From NCBI GenBank assembly GCA_963576785.1, contig OY756151.1, forward strand, positions 1,302,001 through 1,366,000: a stretch of 64,000 nucleotides of DNA, read 5' to 3'. Positions 41,278-51,491 of this stretch are shown here, in pieces; within the stretch, counting starts at the first letter, position 1; each line of letters starts with the position of its first letter. This DNA comes from Chlorophyllum brunneum. Taxonomy: Eukaryota; Basidiomycota; Agaricomycetes; Agaricales; Agaricaceae. The notes below the pieces were generated by a model. The model ran no database searches, was not told the origin of the DNA, and was given only the letters and a program-made list of their open reading frames with translations. The position numbers and the translations under genes are program-made.

Positions 41278-42831
41278 TCAATCAAATAAACCCTTCAATT
41301 CAACCTTGACACCCATTTTCTCTAGCGAATCGACACCATGCTTCCAGCCCCGGCTAAAACGGGAATGAGGTATAGACGAAAGTCCAACACTGATTCGTAC
41401 AAGCGGGTGCCGTCTTCCATCGCTTCCCATGGCCTGGATCCGTGCGCGCACCATTCGCGCAAGGTCAGTGCCTAGGTTGATGTCGGCTTCACACTTCCGC
41501 AACACCAAAGACTGCAGATTGGGAAGTACGCTTTCCATCCCAGTAAGGAGCTCTGAGGGGTAGAGCAAGTTCGTGACGGTTAACTCCTCCAAGTCCCCGA
41601 CTTCTCCTAGAATTCGGCAAATGGAATCTGGTGCGTAGTCGGTGATAGACAGTTTTTTGAGACTGCATCGTGACCATCTGGTCATCTGTACCGCAGCCGC
41701 AGCGTATATCCTGCTAAAACCGCGTTTGGAAATCAAACGCAGGGAGGATAGTTTAGGTGTCTTGAGGGCGTCGAATATTTGGCTCGTCGTTGGAGAATTG
41801 CTTGCGACTTCGAGGTACTCTAAATTAGGAAGAAGGATCCGCTCTTGGACCTCATCCTGTTGGCAATAATCTTCTATTGATCTAAATTCGACCAGCAAGG
41901 GCATGAGACGCAGGATAGGAAGGAATCGACGAAGCTCGAAAGACGTAAAATGGGTAATTTGGTGCCAAGGAAGGTCGAGATGATCTTGCGGTCTCTCGAA
42001 TTCATTTAGGGAAAGTCGTACCAGGGAAGGCGCTCTCGAGAATGCTTGTAATGGCCGTGCTGAGGAATCCCATTCCTTTCCTAACGCGTCAAGGTCCAAA
42101 ACGCGTAGATTAGATAGCTTGTCGTGGATTTCAGGCTCCAAAGCCTGGAGAACGGGGAGGTTGTTGAATGCAACGGATGACCAACGCGTGGACTCAGCTG
42201 CGAGGAGCTTTCCAGCCGCGAGAAAGTCTTGATTTGCATGGAAGACAAAGTGTAGCAGTCTGGACCGAGAGTGCGAAATACAGTCCTTGGTAAGTTGCAG
42301 GGCTTGGAGTATCATCGTGGGGGCGTCCCTCTCGCTTGGTCGGGAGAAAGGTTGGCGAATGACGCTAAAATGCGACCACAGTTCCGAGTAAGACAAGGCT
42401 ACGTCTCGCCAGAATTGGCATACCCTTAGCAACGTCCAAAGCTCGATATTCTCCAGTGCATCGTCACCATAACAGATTGGCGAGGAAAGATCCCGCAGCG
42501 AGAGGAATATCTGGCCCAGGATTTCTGGGGGTAGGCGCCTAATTGGAGAGAGCAAGCTCTCCTGACACGTCACATAATTTTTCACTCTCTCCTGCTTCCG
42601 CTCCAAGTCTGCGAGCGCTTCTTGAACCCGTTGTATTTCCGTCTCTAGAGAGAGCAGCTGGTGCTTCCCATATGAGATAGACCTCAATATATCCTGGGTT
42701 TGGGAGAACGAAGGAGCACAGTTCGAGCGGAATAATGCCAGGTCCATACTGAGATTGCACGCAGTCCTGCAATTGCCGGACTCGCAAGTTGGACAGGTCA
42801 CATGAAGATTTGAGACTTGACTTGAGAGCAC
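41278..42831 (-). CDS. F-box domain protein
   Basis: Predicted substrate adaptor of an SCF ubiquitin ligase. One long frame of about 517 codons. An N-terminal cysteine pattern (CPTCESGNCRTAC) is followed by a coiled segment (LLSLETEIQRVQEALADLERKQ) and then the F-box (LLSPIRRLPPEILGQIFLSL...LRVCQFWRDVALSYSELW). The rest is leucine-rich and repeat-like (LSNLRVLDLDALG, LPNLEYLEVAS, LPNLQSLVLRKC), the usual layout of the large agaricomycete F-box family. The 5' end is uncertain: the frame opens with GTG, the first in-frame ATG is at 42747, and an upstream exon ending at 42881 with an intron 42821-42880 could supply an ATG at about 43086. Confidence 0.85.
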   Translation of the reverse strand: MLSSQVSNLHVTCPTCESGNCRTACNLSMDLALFRSNCAPSFSQTQDILRSISYGKHQLLSLETEIQRVQEALADLERKQERVKNYVTCQESLLSPIRRLPPEILGQIFLSLRDLSSPICYGDDALENIELWTLLRVCQFWRDVALSYSELWSHFSVIRQPFSRPSERDAPTMILQALQLTKDCISHSRSRLLHFVFHANQDFLAAGKLLAAESTRWSSVAFNNLPVLQALEPEIHDKLSNLRVLDLDALGKEWDSSARPLQAFSRAPSLVRLSLNEFERPQDHLDLPWHQITHFTSFELRRFLPILRLMPLLVEFRSIEDYCQQDEVQERILLPNLEYLEVASNSPTTSQIFDALKTPKLSSLRLISKRGFSRIYAAAAVQMTRWSRCSLKKLSITDYAPDSICRILGEVGDLEELTVTNLLYPSELLTGMESVLPNLQSLVLRKCEADINLGTDLARMVRARIQAMGSDGRRHPLVRISVGLSSIPHSRFSRGWKHGVDSLEKMGVKVELKGLFD

Positions 42832-44364
42832 ATTAGACTGAGTGTAGGTCCAGTAATGAGAGTAAGAGTGTTGTACTTACCTCTCTGCCATGTCAGATGT
42901 CCTGTATTTGGGATATGACAATCCGAGGAGAACGGCAGACAAGCGCCTATCCAACCAAACGTACCGTGGTAACTTCCATCGCCACTCCTGAGCCAACAGT
43001 GCGGCTGACAGCCCATCGTTTACATCAACATCCTTTGAAGGGCCGCTCGGAACGATTTTCTGCTCACTGGAAATTGTAGGGATCAAGTATTCGAGAGGTA
43101 GGTATAGAGTCGGAGGGAAGGTGTGAAAGCCAAAACCGGCACCGTGACCTTTGGAAACTCTGGGAACAAATTTCCTTCCTCAATAATCCAACGACCACGA
43201 TCGCAAGTGGATCCTAACAAATCTCTGCCTCACCTTACTCGGGAGTGTAAAAGCAGTCCGCATCCCTCCTTGACGGGCGAAAAGGTCATGTGCCGAAATG
43301 AAGAAACGCGAAACATACCCAAAACATATCACACGGCGATCGTGTGTCGAGCTTCACGACCCCTAAATTACTTACGACCAATATAAGCTTGCCGTAACGG
43401 CAGTAAATTGTTCCCAGTACCCTTTACCTATGAGTGTCACAGAAGTTGACGACTCCACGTAAGGGTAGGTGTTCCATCACTATGGAATGTTTAATTTATA
43501 AAGGAGGTTACATGCTACTTTGCACCCACGGGCTCGACTCATGGCAAGGGCGGTGACTTCCAATAGATTTGCATCCCTCTCAGGATCAAATGTCAATACA
43601 TCTGAAAGATGTTGCTTAACCAGTTCTCATGGAAAGACTAAGCAGCCTGGATCACCAGTTATTGAATCGTCACCAAAGGACATTGTTGTGTCATTCCCTG
43701 TGTTGATTTCTGCTTCCTTCCTAGTGACCTCATGTAAACCTGATCATTTACACCCACACGTGACTAACTAACGAGGAACAATAGTTATATAAAGGTACAC
43801 AATAATATATAGTTCCTCTCTTCCTTTTTCCTTTGACTATCTATAATCCTTTCTCTGTATATTTCCCGATACGCGTATCCCTCCTAATAATACGACCGAG
43901 AACACTCCTCTAGCGTGATCGTAAGTAACTTTCTTAGTGAGCCTACGGGCTTTCACCTCAACACAACTACGAGGTGACAACACCGGATTAGTATAGCTGG
44001 TGTATAAAGGTAGAACCTCGTCAAACCTCGATGAGGTTAATTCAGTGGTGCTAGACTGCTGTTAATACATATTGGGCAATGTAAGTCTCATTACCTCAGA
44101 GTATACATAGACGACTGAGGTGGATGGCATCTTTAATCAAATAAGAGTGTAGGAGGGGTGTAGGTGGATAGAAAACTAGTGAAATCCTCCGTAAATATAA
44201 AACGGAGGCCTCATGTGCAAACACGAAATGAATTGGGCACAGCATCGTCGTTCGGCCGATCCAAAACTTAACAAAAGCTACTTGGACTTATGTCCTTAAT
44301 CCTTCCAGAGTAGGCTAATACTTCATTTGGAGCCACATCTCTTCGAGCTACATCAGTCAATTAC
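42832..44364. other. Intergenic with AT-rich segment
   Basis: May include a 5' exon of the F-box gene (42881-43086). The rest is non-coding and contains a possible solo LTR (43435-43979) with a TATATAAAGG box near 43786. No other gene seen. Confidence 0.4.
43435..43979. repeat. Candidate solo LTR-like element
   Basis: 545 bases bounded by the inverted hexamers TGTCAC (43435) and GTGACA (43974-43979), i.e. the TG...CA ends of an LTR. It contains a TATATAAAGG box and a pyrimidine-rich stretch, as LTR promoters do. No matching target-site duplication was found directly at these ends, and no second copy or internal retroelement genes occur in the window. Weak call. Confidence 0.25.
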
Positions 44365-46353
44365 CTAATCCATCAATCCAGAATTGCGGATCAATTCTTC
44401 GGCTTTCTTTGATCGGGGCGTGATCCTGCACTCAAACTCTTCTGGGTATCTCTCAACGGTACCCGACGCCCGCTTAGTTCTGTCGCGTCGAACAAGGAAT
44501 TGTTTGCTCACGAGAGTAAACCATCCGTCATCTCAGGTTTGATCTCTACCTCTTGTTCGTCTTTAGCTAAACCAGGTCTGATGTCATACACGGCCAGCCG
44601 GTGAGTAACGATAGAGAACAGAGAGTTCTCGCTGAAGAACCTGCCGGGGCAGATTCTTCTCCCAAAGCCAAAGGATGCGACGGTGGGATCCCGAACCGTA
44701 GGATCAATCTTCCCATCTTTGATCTTTGAGGTAGCGGTCGGGATTGTAGACAAGCGGATCCTTAAAGACCTCCGGGTCATGCAGGATTGACCTGTGAGCG
44801 GAGTACGATACAGGCAGTGAACTTGTTTTTTACGTACCATGAATTTCCGAATACAACAGAACCCTTGGGTATGTAATATCCATTGTATTCATCTGGTTGG
44901 AGGACATGTGAGCAACGGCTAAGGGTACACGACTTCAAGCGTGTACAATGTGGTAGTAGAGGGGACGCACCAAGTGGTGTGACGAGCTGACAACGCATTG
45001 ACTCTTTCAGCATTGCGTACGGAAGGTTCGGTCTGTCATTGAATTCAGGTAAGCGACCTGTCGAGCTCTGCCTGGGCTTTCTTCTGGGCTTCCGGATATA
45101 GACACATAGCTATGAAGAATGACTGCACTGTTGAGACGGTCTAGCGAACATGTTGAACAAGCAAAATGTTTGGTGCGTAGACAAGCTTACAGTATCTCCG
45201 CGCCCTGTAGCGGGCATAAAACCTAGCTACCTTTGAATCGTATGAATGCTGGAGCTTACTAACGAAAGCGACAGCACACGCATCACGACATATAATCCCT
45301 TCCTCTTGACGACCTGGTGAATCTTCATCCGGTAAGCCCTCGATCATGGTTGTTGCAACGCAAGGCTCTGCCTTTCCTTGTTTCTCTGCACATCGTTAGT
45401 GCCGCTGTTGGAGGACAGAGGAGAACACTTGCCATTCGCTCTTTCACTAAGCCCCAAGGATAATTCGCGACAAGCTCGTTGACATATCGCCACCGAGCTG
45501 CTTCCTCTTCCACCCGACACCAGGGAACCAATCTTCATGATAGGAAACAGGTCAACCAAAAAGGAACCTGTATGGCCGGCCTCCGCAAGCCCTGCCATAG
45601 TTTCTTCGGCATTCTCCACATATGGATCACCGTCTTGGACAGAGAAACCATACGCAACTTTCACAAGGGTCGATGCAAATGAACTATCCAAAAGTTATGA
45701 TCCAACTCCGAACCATGGAACATTGTACGACTTACTATCGGATGTGGTGCCTGAAATTCTCTGGAGATTCTAGGAGTCGGCGTATAAATGCACGGACTGT
45801 ATTGAGCTGTATCGGCCGATACTTGTTGACGACATTGGGATGGAAATGATTGTGGAATGTGCGGCGGTGCCTTCTCCACCAGCTCCCGTACGGTTGAAAT
45901 GCGAAAATGTAATTTCAATCCAGTTTAACTCCGCGCGTCTCACGGGAAATAAATATCGAACAGTTCATTTAGCATAACCAGACGAGGGCGGTTAGAGTAA
46001 TTAGACGATCGTTTCTCAAACAGATCGTACACCCCTTCCAAATCTCCGAGAATGAGGAATCCCTGACCAAGGACCTTGGAGTAGATTATATTCTCTAGTA
46101 CGGGGATCAGAGTGGCGGCATCTCAGACCGAGGAGGAAATTACCATGTATCTTGAACCATTTGTCGTATACTAGCCAGGCCCTGTAAGTGGGGAAGACGA
46201 ATAAACTGCCAATGATTGGGTAGCTTTCGGACCGGGAGGGGGAGGGAGGTTGTTTGGGTTGTCCCGACGTTCTTGGATTCGGCCATGAAGCCACCATGCA
46301 GTAAAGGCGATACCAGCCAGACATAGAGTGGTTGTGTTCGAGACGGAGTTCAT
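44365..46353 (-). pseudogene. Cytochrome P450 pseudogene (downstream tandem copy)
   Basis: Exon-by-exon homologue of the P450 at 48447-50408, with the same introns. It starts with the same membrane anchor (NTTTLCLAGIAFTAWWLHGR). Lesions: a one-base deletion after LPPPPGPK (about 46223-46230) shifts the frame; the 3' splice site of intron 2 is deleted (about 45915-45925); a ten-base deletion in exon 4 (about 45530) shifts the frame again. The heme region still reads FGFGRRICPGRF and the last exon is intact (TC, then AACTAAG, and so on to PRSKKAEELI and a stop at 44365). Such lesions make a functional enzyme very unlikely. Its promoter still resembles that of the other copy, including the TATATAAA box. 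Confidence 0.85.
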
Positions 46354-48338
46354 ATTTTACCAACAGGATCAGAGAAACTGCGAGTTTATATAGACATGGT
46401 ACCCGCCTTCTAGGTAACCAGACTTGCAGAATAAGGCAACACTCTCTGGCCAATAATATTGACTTCTCATGTCCGTGTTATCTAGTCCTTGGTTTTGGGA
46501 ATATCTTGCGGGCGCCGAGAAGTGAAACCAATCGGTTGACGATCGTCGAGTGCCCGAGCACAACATTGATAGAGAAAGAGAAACCAGATGAGAGCTTAGC
46601 TGAGGCCTCGTCAATGACTCACCACATATTCTGGGTGTAAACTACCCACAAATGACATCCGCCTTCACGGTAATGTATACCCGTATAAACGCATGATTAT
46701 TCCTGCGGAGCATTAGGGTGGTGGCCGCGATCCACTTCCTACCCACTTGTGAGCACCATCTCAATTTTGCGCCCAACTGTTGATGCATTGAGGGAGGAGG
46801 AGGTGAGCGCATTTGACCGGATACTGCACTTACAAGATGAACACAGGTGTAGTCCCCACAGTGTGCTTCTTCAACTGACTTGTACGTAAACTCCAGAGAG
46901 ATACATAGCAATCAACAAGAAAGTTACATTGAAGAAGCATACACAACGTTCATGCGCTCTGCTGTATCTCATGCTATTCTCTATGCTGGACTGTGTACGT
47001 TGTACTCCATGAACCACCTGCCGCTCTCGCATGGCGCGGGAGTCAGACGCCATATACGCCTTCTGGGGGCTGCCAGGCATTCTCCCACTGTCATGTGAAA
47101 GAGGGGTTCAGACGACATTTCGTACGGCATCTGTGTTATCAAAGAGACCATATGGTAGGAGGTGAGAATGGGGTGGTAGAAAATAACTGGACCGGACCCG
47201 CACACACTCAACATATCTGATAACTTATCGGAACTAACGCCAGGGACATGCAGAGGCAACAATACTACCAGTAAGCATTATCAGATTCTAGTGGATGGAG
47301 AAGAGGTTGTTTTTTTACCCAGGGGGATGGGGGTATATTCAGATCGTATCCAAAAATATACAGTACATAGTTGCTGGATTGCATCGGTAAAAGGCTAAAA
47401 GGAGATTTCAATGACCTCGTTCAAAGTCAGCGAAGATCCGAACCTGCGATTTTGCTCTCCTCAAGGGTAGGCTAAAACTGCGAGCCGTAGGACATCCCTC
47501 ATTGGCAAAATCCAAGTCACTGATATGATAAATACTACCATGCGAGCACCCGCTGAACAACGATACGAGCTCTCGCTTTCCCCTCCCGTCCCGCCCCGGC
47601 CTCTCTTCTCTATGAAACACGTTTTCTCGTAGAACGCAATCCTGCACGAACGTTTTACAACACATGTAATAGAAATATCATTGGTATTCACTATCTTGGA
47701 TCGAAACCCAGCCCCAGACACTGGCAGACCTTCAGTGCTACTAGGAAGTACAGTCGCGCCGATACCGGTGGCCGAAACCAGCGGTCGCATCCGCAGAAGA
47801 ATAAGGTAATGAGAGTCTGCCGTTATCACCTAGATTGCAACGAGGAGGAGGGGGGGTAATATAGACGTTCCAAGTACAGCTACGACTGCACTGCGAGCTT
47901 CGAGCTTTTTGGATATGTGAACGATCTCGTATGTTGAGGTATCAAGTACTTCCGCCCCAACATTGAGACTTGAAAAAGGACTTTTACAGCCCCCCCACCT
48001 GTTCTCATTGCTGTAACGGCTTCACACACCCTTTGGAAAGCTTCCGCCTCACGGTCGGGTGACCCTCGGAGGTCGGAGTCTCATGTGAGCCTTGGTAGCA
48101 TTTTCTAGCATTCACGGAGAATGACCATGTCCTGGCACTACAACTTTCCAATGACTTGTGCTATTACTATAAGTAGTTTTATACCAGGCGCATGAATATT
48201 TCTGCAATGTCCTTACATATCAAGGATATGAGTACAAACGTGCTCTGATCAAGACGGATCTTGCAATATCTATTCCAACGCCTTGTTTGTATGTACGAGT
48301 ATTCGTTCGAGATTTTTGCTCAGGTTCTTCAACCACAC
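46354..48338. other. Spacer between tandem P450 copies
   Basis: The first ~200 bases resemble the region upstream of the other P450 copy (50409-50570), including the minus-strand TATATAAA at 46385-46392, so the duplication includes the promoter. Weaker similarity may continue near 46740. No gene supported in the remaining ~1.7 kb. Confidence 0.45.
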
Positions 48339-48446
48339 CTACTCCATCAATCCAGAATTGCGGATCAATTCTTCGGCCTCCTTTGATCGGGGCGTGATCC
48401 TACACTCGAACTCTTCTGGGTACCTGCCGACCGTGATCGAAGCCCG

Positions 48447-50408
48447 CTAAGTTCTGTCGCGTCGGACAAGAAATTACTCACTCACGAGAGTAACCCATCT
48501 GTCATGTCCGGCTTGATCTCAACCTCTTTTTCGTCTTTATCTAGACCAGGTCTGATATCGTACACGGCCAGAAGATGAGTAACGATAGAGAACAGAGAGT
48601 TGTCGCTGAGGAATCTGCCCGGGCAGATTCTTCTCCCGAAGCCAAAGGATGCAACAGTGGGATCCCAAACTGTAGGATCAATCTTACCATCCTTGAGGTA
48701 ACGATCAGGATTAAAAGTGAATGGGTCCTTGAAGGCCTTGGGGTCGTGCAGAATTGACCTACGAGCGATCTTGAGTATGGTATCAAGTCGAGATAACAGG
48801 TCTAGTGAAGTCTTTCTTCGTACTTACCATGCATTTCCGAATACAACAGTACCCTTGGGGATGTAATATCCATTGTATTCATCCGGGTTAGAGGACATGT
48901 GGGTAACGGCTAAGGATGCAGGACTTCTTGATGACCGCGCACAATGTCAATGGTAGAAAGCACGCACCAAGTGGTGTGACGAGCTGCCAACGCATCAACT
49001 CTTTCATCAATGCGTTGACGTACGGAACGTGAGGTCTGTCGTTAAATTCGGGTAAGCGACCGGCAAGAACCTTGTCGAGTTCTGCTTGGGCTTTCTTCTG
49101 AGTTTCCGGGTACAGGCACATAGCCATGAGGAATATCTGCACTGTGGAAACAGTCTAGCGAATGCGTTGAGCAACCAAAGAAAATGGTACGCTTGATGCG
49201 TAGATGAACTTACAGTATCTGCGCCCCCTGCAACGAACATGATCCCTTAGAAGCAACTCTTGAACAATGTGAGTACTCACCAACAAAAGCGTTTGCGCAA
49301 GTTGCACGACATATAATCTCTTCCTCTTGACGAGTTGGTGAACCCTCATCTGGTAAGCCCTCGATCATGGCTGTAGCAATGCAAGGCTCTGCTTTTCCCT
49401 CTTTCTACATTCATTGTTAGGGCCATCGTCAGGGGACAAAGGAAGAGAAACACTCCCCATTCGATCTTTCACCAATTTCCAGGGATAGTTGATGACAAAC
49501 CCGTTGACATCGCGCCACCGGGCTGCTTTCCTCTTCCAGCCGGCACCAGGGAACCATTCCGGGATGCATTTCATGACAGGAAACAGATCAACCAAAAATG
49601 AACCTGCATGACCAGCCTCTGCAAGGCCCGTCATAGTTTCTTCAGCGTGCTCGACATATGGATCATCGTCCTCGATGGAGAAGCCAAATGTAATTTTCAC
49701 AATAGTCGATGCAAATGAACTGTCCAAAATCTATGATCCAACAAGTTTGTCGCTGAACATTGTATGACTTACAATCGGATGTGGTGTCTGAAGTTCTCCG
49801 GAGACTCCAGGAGTCGGCGGATAAATTCACGGGCTGTATCGAGCAATATTGGGTGATACTTGTTGACGACATTGGGATGGAAATGATCATGGAACTTGCG
49901 ACGGTGTCTTCTCCACCAGCTCCCGTACGGTTGAAACGCAAAATAATGACGCCAATCCATCCTAAGGGGGAGCTCAGTTTAACTCCGCACGTCTCATGGG
50001 AAAGAGATATCGCACAGCTCATTTAGCATAACCAAACGAGGGCGGTCAGAGTAATTGGACGATCGTTTCTCAAACAGATCGTACACCCCTTTCAAATCTC
50101 CGAGAATGAGGAATCCCTGACCAAGAACCTTGAAGTAAATTATGTTCCCTAGTACGGGGATTAGAGTGGTGGTACCTCAGACCGAGGAAGAAATTACCAT
50201 ATATCTTGAACCATTTGTCGTATACTAGCCAGGCCCTGTAAGTGGGGAAGACCAATAAACTACCAAAAATTGGGTAGCTTTTTGGACCGGGAGGGAGTGG
50301 GAGGTTGTTCGGGTTGTATCGACGTTCCTGAAATCGGCCATGAAGCCACCATGCAGCAAAGGCGATGCCAGCCAGACATAGAGTGGTTGTGTTCGAGACG
50401 GAGTTCAT
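48447..50408 (-). CDS. Cytochrome P450 monooxygenase with premature C-terminal stop
   Basis: Membrane-anchored heme-thiolate monooxygenase, probably of secondary metabolism. Exons: 50408-50198, 50148-50016, 49961-49773, 49719-49454, 49400-49281, 49227-49214, 49154-48968, 48909-48828, 48758-48486, 48453-48447. N-terminal anchor SNTTTLCLAGIAFAAWW, then the proline hinge LPLPPGPKSYPIFG. Helix-C region YGSWWRRHRRKFH. I-helix GGADTTVSTVQIF, made partly by a 14-nt exon. ExxR in KELMRWQLVTP. Heme loop FGFGRRICPGRF. The last exon meets TAG after two codons, whereas the sister copy has AAG there; the older stop is at 48339. Loss is about 35 residues after the heme loop, so activity is uncertain. Substrate unknown. 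Confidence 0.85.
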
Positions 50409-50441
50409 CCTTTACTGACAGGATCAGAGACACTCGGCGAG

Positions 50442-50449
50442 TTTATATA
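50442..50449 (-). promoter_or_regulatory. TATA box of the P450 gene
   Basis: TATATAAA on the minus strand 34-41 bases before the ATG. The same element sits at the same distance (46385-46392) upstream of the pseudogene copy, within a stretch conserved between the two. Confidence 0.5.
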
Positions 50450-51491
50450 GACATGGTACCTGTCTTCTAATTGATTGGACTTGCGGAATAAGACGACACT
50501 CTCTAGCCAATAACACAGGTCTGCGTTATCTAGCCCTTGGTTTTTGGTAATATTTTGCGGGGACCGAAAAGGGGTACCATTACCCGGCGACCTTCAGAAG
50601 GTGGACTTGACTGACGCCCCATTTTCTGGACACCTCCATGATCATGTGTGCTCCTATACGGGTATGTTGAAGTTGGATTAGTTGACTGCAATTTACTTCT
50701 TGCCCATGGTGAGGTACTGTCTCCACCTTATGCCCAACATTTCATGGATTTAGAGGGGTGAAGCATACACGCTCTCGACTCATGCTGTCATTAGAACCAA
50801 CACCAGAGTCATGAGATCCAGTGACCAAATGCCATTCAAATACATTACCAGATTTCCGTGGATGTGGGTGGAGGAATTTAGACCATATCCAATAGTATGC
50901 GGTATTCAGCTCCATAATAGTTGGACAGCGCAGAACTCTTACTTCACAGTGGAGCCATGACATTCGAAGTCCATTCCAGGGACATATTAGCACAATGACC
51001 GTGAACCTCACTTGGGGAAGTCGAAGTAGGTAAAGCTCTGCACCGGAAGCTTCAAGCCAAAATCTGGTAAGTTGCCAAGAAGCAGTTCGAATGACAATCA
51101 TACCTGCGGGATTGGCGGTTCAAATTCGTCTGTTTCATCCCACGCATCTATATCATTCAAAGTCGGCGAATTCCGAACATACGGTTTACCCTTGGCTCGA
51201 GTACAGGGAATCGGATGCCGGGAAAATCGCAATTTCTGTGCTCACATTTTGGGGGGGTATGAACACCCCAAGTATGGCTAAGATTGCACCCCAAGACCGA
51301 GATTGGACACACGAACCATCTCGCATATTGGTATCAGATACTAATATTCCAGGGTAAAACCGTTCATATAAAATCGTCTAATCAAGAAAAGAGACTTCAA
51401 GGCATTCCGTCAGAATAAACAAAAAAGGGAGGTACATAAGAAGGTCAATCCATAACCCATTCATTCCTAGATTCATTCTTAAAGACGTCAC
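50450..51491. other. Intergenic
   Basis: P450 promoter at the left, 3' region of the Mam3-like gene at the right. No gene supported. Confidence 0.4.
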
